From: Salibacter halophilus
GTDB lineage: Bacteria; Bacteroidota; Bacteroidia; Flavobacteriales_G; Salibacteraceae
DNA: 64,000 bases
Assembly (NCBI RefSeq): GCF_008806325.1
Contig: NZ_WACR01000002.1
Location: 62,001-126,000 of the forward strand
Reading direction: 5' to 3'
Shown here piece by piece: positions 44,498-51,861 of this stretch (positions are counted from its first letter, which is position 1; each line of letters begins with the position of its first letter). A program made the position numbers and the translations under genes. The notes under the pieces were generated by a model. It was not told the DNA's origin. It ran no database searches and worked only from the letters and a program-made list of their open reading frames with translations.

Positions 44498-45848
44498 CGT
44501 GCGGTACAATCCAGTTTTTGTGTTTAAATGAATCTTTTATTTCGGTCAGATCCTTTTGCGGATCTACAATAAGCCTGCTCCGTTCACCATTCATCGTAAC
44601 CCACGATTCACAGCGAACAATGGGATCTTCAAAACCCTCTTCTCTGTAGTGTTCTTCGAGATAATGAGCAAATTGTAAAATCATATCCGGCTGAAAAGCC
44701 ATTTGTTTTTCCTGGTGCGGATTGAGAAATTCACTGTTCACCACTTCTCCTTCTCTCCCATTTTCACCATCTTTCACATAAAAAGTGGCCGTTCCGGCTT
44801 TTTCAACCAGCATCACACGCCACGAGAACCGATAACCCTCTTCGTTCCAAAATAGATTCCCGGGATACAACAAATACCTGAATGGGAACAACAACTGAAA
44901 GGCGAAAAAAACGGTTAGGCTGGAGAGTAAAAGGTTTCGGGACCTTCGGCTCTGACAGTGAAAAACAATTGATGGCGACCACGAAAAATGAAAAATAGTC
45001 GACAATTTGTGCCAGAGTTTCTCATGCCATTTTCCACTCCAAAAAATAAGGACAACACCTGTCATAGCGAGCGGAAAAACTCCGATTTCAAAGAAGTAGC
45101 TCGTCATGCTGTGAAAAGCAACAATTACCCAGTAAACGTAAGGTCTCAACTTTTTTGAAAGCAATAAAAACGGGACTGACACATCGTATAGCATCCCGAT
45201 CCACGAAAAGAGATAAGCCGTAATTTCCAGTCCCAGCAACTCTCCAATAATCGGAGTATGCGAATGTGCTGGCAGCCATATTTTAAGTGGCATAGCATCT
45301 ATCAGCCAGGCTTCATTGATTTTGGCGATTCCGGCATAGAAATAGACAATTCCAACGAGTAGCTTTGGGGCCAAAATGTTCCATTTCTCGACAAAACGAG
45401 AGGCTTTAACTCTTTGCCACTTTACGTCAAATGAAAGTTGGCGATGAGCGGGTAAGAATATCATGAGTAAAGCGAGCAAACTCATAAAGTAGTAGTGGTT
45501 GAGGTAATAAGTGAGATCGATCAATTCAGTGTAAGTGAAAATAACGAAGAAGACGAAAGCACTAAATCTGTAAAACGCTCCCAGCATAATGCCCAGTGCA
45601 GCGATGATCATTACCGCATGAATAGCATACATGGCCCAGGGCGCAAGAGGCTCAACCCATTCAAAACCAAAGTAATGAAAATGAAATTGAGGATTGATGT
45701 AATGATTCTCAATCCAGCCAAGGAGCCAAAAACGAACCGTGCTGAAAAGCATCACTGCACCAAAAAGTACGCGTAAAGTAACCAGCGGATATATTGATAC
45801 CCGCTGGAAAATTGAATTTTGTATCGCTTTTTTAATCCCCGTCTCCAC
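44466..45848 (-). CDS. HTTM domain (vitamin K-dependent gamma-carboxylase-like) membrane protein
   Basis: 460 residues starting at a GTG (45846-45848) inside the end of the imelysin gene. About nine hydrophobic spans cover the first 315 residues. Recognisable HTTM features include [59 protein letters not shown] and PFRYLLYPGNLFWNEEGYRFSWRVML, which is the conserved end of the domain. It is homologous to human vitamin K gamma-glutamyl carboxylase, but the bacterial substrate is unknown. In this locus it sits between imelysin and the TonB receptor, overlapping both, so the three are tightly coupled. Dispersed element at 44544-44553. Confidence 0.9.
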   Translation of the reverse strand: METGIKKAIQNSIFQRVSIYPLVTLRVLFGAVMLFSTVRFWLLGWIENHYINPQFHFHYFGFEWVEPLAPWAMYAIHAVMIIAALGIMLGAFYRFSAFVFFVIFTYTELIDLTYYLNHYYFMSLLALLMIFLPAHRQLSFDVKWQRVKASRFVEKWNILAPKLLVGIVYFYAGIAKINEAWLIDAMPLKIWLPAHSHTPIIGELLGLEITAYLFSWIGMLYDVSVPFLLLSKKLRPYVYWVIVAFHSMTSYFFEIGVFPLAMTGVVLIFWSGKWHEKLWHKLSTIFHFSWSPSIVFHCQSRRSRNLLLSSLTVFFAFQLLFPFRYLLYPGNLFWNEEGYRFSWRVMLVEKAGTATFYVKDGENGREGEVVNSEFLNPHQEKQMAFQPDMILQFAHYLEEHYREEGFEDPIVRCESWVTMNGERSRLIVDPQKDLTEIKDSFKHKNWIVPHDAEDTAFAHR

Positions 45849-46920
45849 TATCGTAGGTTATTGAAATGCCGAGTTTTGATGACATATCACTTTTGAAAAA
45901 TCGCGTTTGTTTACTCAACTCAGTGTAGTAGGCATCCATCTCCATTTGATTTTCTACAACCAGTTTGTGAATTGGTTTTGCGGGTAAATTTTCAAAAGCA
46001 TCAGTTACGTTGTTCCACTGCTCTCTGGTATCTGTAGCAAGACTTTGACCACCGTAAGTAGATTCCACAAAATCTACCAGTCCTTCACGGTCAGAGCCAT
46101 CGACACCGATGCCCTCATACAACTGGTGAATCGATTCCAGGTGAGCATCCATGAGTTCTTTGCTGTATCCACTGAAGTAGGCCTCGGCCTGATACGGTTC
46201 GGCAGATTGCTGACCCGGACGTTTCCCCAATGGCAACCCTGTTTTGAAGTTTTTTACTGCCTCATAGCTTTTGACGAATTCGTTATAGAACAAAGAAGTT
46301 GGTGAACCGGCCTCTACATTGAGATTACTTTCAAATGAAGACGCGTATTGCTGCCAGTCACTGAGCATTTTATTGGTTACAGATTTGATTCTGCCCGATA
46401 CAGCGAGCACGTAGTTCATTCGGTTCTGACCGTTGAGATACTGAACAGTTGTGTTTTCGTCACTTTTGAAAAGCATGTAATCCAGTGCAGTAAATCCGCG
46501 AGTGTTACGGTTGAAGTTGTTGAAAGAAGTATCGTTTTGATTGATGTAAGTTTCAATTTGAGCAGTATCGGGCGGAAAAGTACCCAGCTTCTCGAGAAAG
46601 GTTCCGTCAATTTGATCACCCGGCCCAAAATTGAAGGCGTTGCAATATTGAAAGCTCTTATAAGCCTGCTTCCAGCTTTCTCTTGCCTGAACGAGGTTTT
46701 GTGAGTTCGTAGTTTGCTTTAATGCGACAACCGCTTCGTGTAAATCGATTGCTTTTTCATTAAAATCCTGCAAACGAGGGAGGATAATATTCTGAGAATA
46801 GTTCTCGAGCATAGGTCCACGATCATAAGCTCGAGTTGAATTATCAGCATCATCATCGTTATCACACGAAACTAAGCTTAAACTAAATACTACACCTATT
46901 ACTAAAATTAATCTATCCAT
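45832..46920 (-). CDS. Imelysin family lipoprotein
   Basis: 362 residues. Lipoprotein signal (LILVIGVVFSLSLVSC), then two helical bundles of the imelysin/IrpA type. The conserved GxHxxE motif of metal-binding imelysins corresponds to RGFTALDYMLF, where His is Thr and Glu is Asp, so the canonical site is altered. AVVALKQTTNSQNLVQARESWKQAY-type helices (motifs VQARESWKQAY, NFGPGDQIDG, LPLGKRPGQQSAEPYQAE) are family-typical. Proteins of this family are linked to iron uptake. It lies downstream of the first DUF4856 gene and overlaps the HTTM gene by 17 bp. Dispersed elements at 46089-46098 and 46422-46431. Confidence 0.9.
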   Translation of the reverse strand: MDRLILVIGVVFSLSLVSCDNDDDADNSTRAYDRGPMLENYSQNIILPRLQDFNEKAIDLHEAVVALKQTTNSQNLVQARESWKQAYKSFQYCNAFNFGPGDQIDGTFLEKLGTFPPDTAQIETYINQNDTSFNNFNRNTRGFTALDYMLFKSDENTTVQYLNGQNRMNYVLAVSGRIKSVTNKMLSDWQQYASSFESNLNVEAGSPTSLFYNEFVKSYEAVKNFKTGLPLGKRPGQQSAEPYQAEAYFSGYSKELMDAHLESIHQLYEGIGVDGSDREGLVDFVESTYGGQSLATDTREQWNNVTDAFENLPAKPIHKLVVENQMEMDAYYTELSKQTRFFKSDMSSKLGISITYDSGDGD

Positions 46921-46939
46921 ACCTACTTTAAATGCGAAA

Positions 46940-46975
46940 CCCTTTGTGATTTGAAGTCAATCAAACCACAAAGGG
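46940..46975 (-). promoter_or_regulatory. Intergenic hairpin between DUF4856 and imelysin genes
   Basis: 15-bp arms (46940-46954 and 46961-46975) with a single mismatch; outer part CCCTTTGTG with CACAAAGGG, loop AGTCAA. No T tract of terminator quality follows on the minus strand. It may partially terminate or stabilise the DUF4856 message relative to downstream genes. Confidence 0.7.
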
Positions 46976-47001
46976 AAATCTGTCTAAAATTGAATATTGA
47001 A

Positions 47002-48126
47002 CTATCTGTTGTCTTCATTCACCCAATTGATCTTGAAAGACTCCATTTGATCATCAGTGAAATTATAAGTTTCCTTTAATTGATCCATCGCGATTGAAAT
47101 ATCGAGATAATGATCATTTGGTTCTGAAGCGAATAAATAAGCATCAGAATTATCGTAATTAATGTCGTTGAACTTCAATAATGACAATACTGATTCGAGC
47201 TGACTATCACTCGCGATTAAATACTCACCTGAAGGTAGTTGATAAGCTCCCAGGATAAAAGCAACAGCCTCACTGTGAGCGTGTAGTGCATTAGCTAATT
47301 CCTCATCAGTTGGATTAGATTTAGTGATAACATCCAGAGTGGAATACATGTAATTAATGGCCGTAGCAGCGATACTCTTTTCCCAAGCAGCAAAGAAGTT
47401 ATCAATTTGATCACGTACTTCAAATGCATCAGGAGAAGCTCCATTATCAAGGTGATATTTTGCAATGATCAGAGCCTTGCGAGCATCGAGGTAAAAACCG
47501 CCTGTTTCTGGCGTTCTGCGTGCTGCGTACTTGGCGCTAAAACGATCAGAGACCTGTGCATTGCTGGCACCCATTGGGAAATTAGGAGTTGTTCCAAAAA
47601 GAGCTAGCAGTTTATCTACATCAGTTGATGAAAAGCCATCATCATAAGCTATTGAGTAAGCCTGGATGTAGTGTCCGCCCATGAAATAAGCTTTTTCAAC
47701 GAGTTGCTTGTGTTCTAGTCCGGTATAAGACAAAAAGCGACCGGCAAAAACGCCACCACCACTATCTGGATTGGTAACAACATCCCATGATTGACCACTT
47801 TCCGGTCCAACCAATGGAAGCACGTCAGACTCGATGAAGTTGGTATAGTCAAAAGTTCCTCCTCCTTTGAGACCAGAAGTATAAAGAGCATCAACTTCTG
47901 ATTGATCGAGTTTTGAACCGTCATCACCTTCGCCAATTTTTGAAGCGAGAGCCTCTAGCTCGTCACCGAGTTCTATTTGAGAAGCTGCGTTTGCTTCAAA
48001 ATTGTTTGATGAATAATTGTTAGGAATTGAAGGTGATGGATTGTTGTCATCATCATCGTCCTTGTTACAAGAGGCTAAACCTACTGTTGCCAGAAGAGAA
48101 ATTGCAATTACTTTTTGAATGCTCAT
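47002..48126 (-). CDS. DUF4856 lipoprotein, first copy
   Basis: 374 residues. Lipoprotein signal (AISLLATVGLASC), Asp/Asn-rich linker, then a helical domain over the rest of the chain with FAGRFLSYTGLEHKQLVEKA, FGTTPNFPMGASNAQVSDRF and KYAARRTPETGGFYLDARKA. It is clearly paralogous to the copy at 40792. First gene of the DUF4856-imelysin-HTTM-TonB receptor unit and thus probably the promoter-proximal, most expressed one. Two inverted repeats lie upstream at 48179-48212. Role unknown; association with imelysin suggests metal handling at the outer membrane. Confidence 0.87.
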   Translation of the reverse strand: MSIQKVIAISLLATVGLASCNKDDDDDNNPSPSIPNNYSSNNFEANAASQIELGDELEALASKIGEGDDGSKLDQSEVDALYTSGLKGGGTFDYTNFIESDVLPLVGPESGQSWDVVTNPDSGGGVFAGRFLSYTGLEHKQLVEKAYFMGGHYIQAYSIAYDDGFSSTDVDKLLALFGTTPNFPMGASNAQVSDRFSAKYAARRTPETGGFYLDARKALIIAKYHLDNGASPDAFEVRDQIDNFFAAWEKSIAATAINYMYSTLDVITKSNPTDEELANALHAHSEAVAFILGAYQLPSGEYLIASDSQLESVLSLLKFNDINYDNSDAYLFASEPNDHYLDISIAMDQLKETYNFTDDQMESFKINWVNEDNR

Positions 48127-48178
48127 AAAGCTATTTAGATTTAATCTTAATAAATATTGAGGGCAAAAGTATTTCTGA

Positions 48179-48212
48179 GTCTGAAAGCAGACAATACCAA
48201 CATTTAGGTATT
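48179..48212. promoter_or_regulatory. Two adjacent palindromes upstream of the DUF4856-imelysin operon
   Basis: GTCTG-AAAG-CAGAC at 48179-48192 is directly followed by AATACC-8 bp-GGTATT at 48193-48212. They lie 53-86 bp upstream of the DUF4856 start codon, in the region where an operator is expected, for example for a metal-responsive repressor. Neither matches a classical Fur box that I can recognise. Confidence 0.45.
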
Positions 48213-48310
48213 TGATGGGCTACATTGAAAATTCACTCTAATGATTTTTATAAAAGCTTAATTTACAATGGATGAGAGATTCTTTCAACTCAAAAGTTTA
48301 CTTTTATAGC

Positions 48311-49981
48311 ATGAGAAATAAAACTATTTTGAGTGTGATCGTGCTTTCTCTTTTAAGTCTTGTGTTAAAGAGTCAGGATGTATCTTACTACGATGAGGAA
48401 ACAAATACAATGATAGATATCACACCAGACCTCCCTCAGGAAAAATTAACCGAATATTTGAAAGTAAATGAACTTGAAGAAATAGAGTTCAACCCAAATA
48501 AAAGTTCTCAGTACAATTTTCGAGTGCAAAACAAATCAGGAGACTGGCTTTTGTTTAACTTTTCAACACAAGACTTCTTTGCTAAAAAGAAATACTCATT
48601 TGAATTTCCTCAAAAAGAACTGGAAAAAATCGGTTTAACGACAGTTTTGTTCAAAGGAGATAAATACCTGTACTCACTCGCCAGAGAAGAAGTAATAGAT
48701 TATGTCTCATTTGAAGAAATGAGTTTACATGGAGTCAAAGACACCAATTATGTTTTTGACAATTCAACTCAAACTACTGTTGAACAAATGAATACTGAAT
48801 ATTTAGCTGCTCTCAAGAGAAAACAAGACTGGGCTTTATACTACCTCAATTCAGATCCGTATGAAAAATCTGCTTATCAGTTGACACCATTTAACTTTAA
48901 TAATAAAGACGATCTACCCTACTCAAGTGTAGAACACTACATTAAAAAGCAGGATTATTACATGGATGTCGGATTCTCAAATCCTGTCACAACACTTGAC
49001 AAGCTACTCACAAGTGAAGAATACATTAACATCGAGTACAATACTAGTAGTTCAAAAAGCTCCTACCCTTTCAGATTAAAGACAAAAAAAGATGATTGGG
49101 TTTTGTGCAGTAATGAAGGTATTATCGACAACCTAAAAGGATACTCATTTGAATTCCCAAAATTACAATGTGGTGATTTCACGATTGTCAACCACAAAAG
49201 GAAAAAATACCTTTACTCATTGAGTCCTGAAGGCGGTGGGTTAATTGAAAAAATTGAATTTGATAGATTAAAACCGCACTACAGATTTGATCACGTTTAC
49301 TATGAAGATCCCGATGGAAAGTTGATACAGGACACGATTAAAAACTGTGAGTTTATCTTGCTTGAAAAGGATAAAAGATGGGCTTTAGCTTACTTCTCCA
49401 ATAAAGAAAATGAGCTTTATCAATTATCTGGCTTTAATTTTTCTAATAAAAGTTCTTCAGATAGAACACTAAACTCATTAATTAGAAATTATTATACAGA
49501 AGGTATAGATGAGGAATTCATGGGATTCATCAGTAATTTCCTCATTGAAAATCCTTCAATCGATATTGCTCTACCATTTGGATACCACGATTACACAGAT
49601 TCAGAATTTCATCCTGTTTTACAAGTCAGACACAACGAAACAAAACGTTGGTCCATTAGTATTCAGGGAGCTTTTAGAAGCGAAACTGAATTTCCTATCG
49701 CAGCAGATTCAATTATCAGTCACGAGTTTGGAGAAAGTAAAGTACTCGAAGTGTGGTGTGGCTCACAAGTCGGGTATTACATCTACAAAGATTCCGATTT
49801 CAAAAAGCTACAACCCTGTGAATTTGATGATTTTGAATACCTCAGTCTCGACTACACAGATGGTTGCGCCCTCAGGAAAAACGGTAAATGGGGCCTCTAT
49901 AAAGCTGATGCATCAGAAAAAATCATAGATAGTGAAGCAGAAACAATTGAGGAATTGATCGATCTTTGGCTCGATAGATAA
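48311..49981 (+). CDS. Secreted protein with internal WG-like repeats
   Basis: 556 residues from the ATG at 48311, where a signal peptide begins (RNKTILSVIVLSLLSLVLKS); another in-frame ATG at 48272 would add 13 residues. The mature part contains two diverged repeats of about 220 residues: FRVQNKSGDWLLFNF, YSFEFPQKELE, KYLYSLAREEV, QDWALYY, FNFNNK versus FRLKTKKDDWVLCSN, YSFEFPKLQCG, KYLYSLSPEGG, KRWALAY, FNFSNK. The end (ALRKNGKWGLYKAD) looks like a WG repeat. Function unknown. No dispersed element occurs in this gene. Confidence 0.8.
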   Translation: MRNKTILSVIVLSLLSLVLKSQDVSYYDEETNTMIDITPDLPQEKLTEYLKVNELEEIEFNPNKSSQYNFRVQNKSGDWLLFNFSTQDFFAKKKYSFEFPQKELEKIGLTTVLFKGDKYLYSLAREEVIDYVSFEEMSLHGVKDTNYVFDNSTQTTVEQMNTEYLAALKRKQDWALYYLNSDPYEKSAYQLTPFNFNNKDDLPYSSVEHYIKKQDYYMDVGFSNPVTTLDKLLTSEEYINIEYNTSSSKSSYPFRLKTKKDDWVLCSNEGIIDNLKGYSFEFPKLQCGDFTIVNHKRKKYLYSLSPEGGGLIEKIEFDRLKPHYRFDHVYYEDPDGKLIQDTIKNCEFILLEKDKRWALAYFSNKENELYQLSGFNFSNKSSSDRTLNSLIRNYYTEGIDEEFMGFISNFLIENPSIDIALPFGYHDYTDSEFHPVLQVRHNETKRWSISIQGAFRSETEFPIAADSIISHEFGESKVLEVWCGSQVGYYIYKDSDFKKLQPCEFDDFEYLSLDYTDGCALRKNGKWGLYKADASEKIIDSEAETIEELIDLWLDR

Positions 49982-49985
49982 AACA

Positions 49986-50927
49986 ATGAAAGCAGCTATA
50001 CGCAGGGATTATTGCCTACCCGACCAAATTAGTGTCGAAGAAATCGACCAGCCATCCCCAAAGGACAATGAGGTTCTGATCGAAGTTTATGCCTCTACTG
50101 TCAATCGAACAGACTGTGCAATTTTGACCGGAAAGCCATTTATCATGCGCTTTTTTCAGGGGTTGGTCAGACCCAAAAAAATCGTTTTGGGGACAGACTT
50201 TGCAGGAAAAGTTGTTTCTGTCGGTAAAAAGGTAAAATCATATCGTGAGGGAGATCGGTTATTCGGGTTTGATGATTCAGGGATTCAATCACAGGCTCAA
50301 TTCACTTCCATCAAAGAAGACAACCTCTTCCCTATTCCTGAAAACATCAACTTTAAAGATGCAGCAGCAAGTTTGGAGGGAGCCAATTATGCATACTCTT
50401 TTATTCGAAAATCGAATATTCAACCTGGTCAAAGAATCCTGATCAACGGAGCTACCGGAGCTATAGGATCTGCACTTCTTCAATTCACTCGTCAGTTTGA
50501 TGTGGAAATAACAGCCACTTCAGACTCAAAAAATATAGAACTGATAAAATCTCTTGGAGCTGATAAAGTCATCGATTACACAAAAGATGATTTCACGAAA
50601 GACTCTCTTCAATACGATTTTGTATTTGATGCGGTTGGGAAATGTACACTCGGGAAGTGTAAACCTATCTTAAAGCCAAAAGGAGTTTACATTTCATCAG
50701 AGCTCGGACCTAATTCTCAAAACATCTTTTATTCTATTTTTACTAAAAGAGTCATCTTCCCTGTGCCTTACAGCAGAAAAGTGTCTATTCCGTATTTTAT
50801 TGAACAGCTAAAAAAGGAAAAGTTCAAACCGATAATTGATAGAGAGTACCCTCTTGAAAAAACTGCTGATGCCTATGAATATGTTCTAAAAGGAGAAAAA
50901 ACGGGGAATGTAATTCTCAAAGTGTAG
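49986..50927 (+). CDS. Zinc-independent NAD(P)-dependent oxidoreductase (MDR, quinone reductase-like)
   Basis: 313 residues of the medium-chain dehydrogenase/reductase superfamily. The GroES-like N-domain contains PKDNEVLIEVYASTVNRTDC and LGTDFAGKVVSVGKKVKSY; the Rossmann part has QRILINGATGAIGSALLQF, a GxxGxxG-type NADPH site. The structural and catalytic zinc ligands of alcohol dehydrogenases are absent (no Cys cluster), so it belongs with quinone reductases and reductases of reactive enones. Substrate unknown. The start lies 4 bp after the upstream gene. Here the dispersed element appears with its rare C variant (GGTCAGACCC, 50165-50174). Confidence 0.9.
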   Translation: MKAAIRRDYCLPDQISVEEIDQPSPKDNEVLIEVYASTVNRTDCAILTGKPFIMRFFQGLVRPKKIVLGTDFAGKVVSVGKKVKSYREGDRLFGFDDSGIQSQAQFTSIKEDNLFPIPENINFKDAAASLEGANYAYSFIRKSNIQPGQRILINGATGAIGSALLQFTRQFDVEITATSDSKNIELIKSLGADKVIDYTKDDFTKDSLQYDFVFDAVGKCTLGKCKPILKPKGVYISSELGPNSQNIFYSIFTKRVIFPVPYSRKVSIPYFIEQLKKEKFKPIIDREYPLEKTADAYEYVLKGEKTGNVILKV

Positions 50928-50938
50928 TGGTCTCTTAT

Positions 50939-50968
50939 TTGTTAAAATCAGCTAATGGGTTATTTTTG
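50939..50968 (+). promoter_or_regulatory. Promoter of the DUF4919 gene
   Basis: TTG at 50939-50941, a 19-bp spacer and TATTTTTG at 50961-50968 fit the Bacteroidetes TTG-N17-23-TAnnTTTG promoter. The start codon at 50997 leaves a leader of about 20 nt that includes ACCCCTTAACTATGAA. Confidence 0.6.
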
Positions 50969-50996
50969 ATGAATAGTCAAAACAAACCCCTTAACT

Positions 50997-51779
50997 ATGA
51001 AACGTTTACTGTTCCTCACCATCATTATTATCATTGGTTTGGATGGCTTTTCTCAAAAGAAAGATTTCAAAAAGCCCAATTACCAAAAGATTGAAAAGAA
51101 TATCAGCAAAGAAGAATCCAGTCTTTTTTATGATTCATTAATGCTTCGTTTTCAGAGTGGCGACACTACATTATCCCTCAAAGAAAAAAGACATATCTAT
51201 TACGGGTACACTTTTCAGGATGAATACTCACCTTATCCGTTTTCTGTTTTTAACGACAGCATAAGAAGTATTAGGCAAAAAGAGGAACTAACTGAGGATG
51301 ATAACCTTAAAATAATTCAACTTGCAGATTCTTCATTAATGTCTAATCCATTTGACCTCAGAGCAATCTACTATCAACTACACTCATTGAGAGACCTGGA
51401 GATGAAAGACAAATACAATAAAAGGCTAACACAGCACAATTCAGTTATTGATGCCATTTTAAGCTCTGGAGATGGTTATGAAATGAAAACTTCTTTCTAT
51501 GTCATTACCCCATCACATGAGTATGTTATTTTGAATATTGTCGACCTTGATTTTGGCGGTAAACAATCACTGATAGAGCATTATGACTACCTGACTGTGG
51601 AACAAAACAAATACGGAATTGAGGGGCTCTACTTTGATGTAAGTCCATGCCTGAACGCAGTTTCAAGTATGTTCAAAGATGAAGATAATATTGAGGAGGA
51701 AAAGAAAAATCAGGATAAAGAAGATAATCAAAAGAAAGAAAATGCCAGTGATTTAAATGAGAGTATATCACCTGAATAA
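50997..51779 (+). CDS. DUF4919 family secreted protein
   Basis: 260 residues. A signal peptide (RLLFLTIIIIIGLDGFS) is followed by a helical domain with KEKRHIYYGYTFQDEYSPYP, SNPFDLRAIYYQLHSLR, and GDGYEMKTSFYVITPSHEYVI; GLYFDVSPCL ends the domain. This matches the DUF4919 pattern, whose function is unknown. An acidic, Lys/Glu/Asp/Asn-rich C-terminal tail of about 35 residues (NIEEEKKNQDKEDNQKKENA) follows and is likely disordered. It has its own promoter and no partner gene. Confidence 0.8.
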   Translation: MKRLLFLTIIIIIGLDGFSQKKDFKKPNYQKIEKNISKEESSLFYDSLMLRFQSGDTTLSLKEKRHIYYGYTFQDEYSPYPFSVFNDSIRSIRQKEELTEDDNLKIIQLADSSLMSNPFDLRAIYYQLHSLRDLEMKDKYNKRLTQHNSVIDAILSSGDGYEMKTSFYVITPSHEYVILNIVDLDFGGKQSLIEHYDYLTVEQNKYGIEGLYFDVSPCLNAVSSMFKDEDNIEEEKKNQDKEDNQKKENASDLNESISPE

Positions 51780-51861
51780 ATGTAACGTTTATCACAAACT
51801 TTAATCTCTGTTTTAACTATCTTGCGTTTAATCTCTTAAATTTTAAAACCTTCATAAAGAC

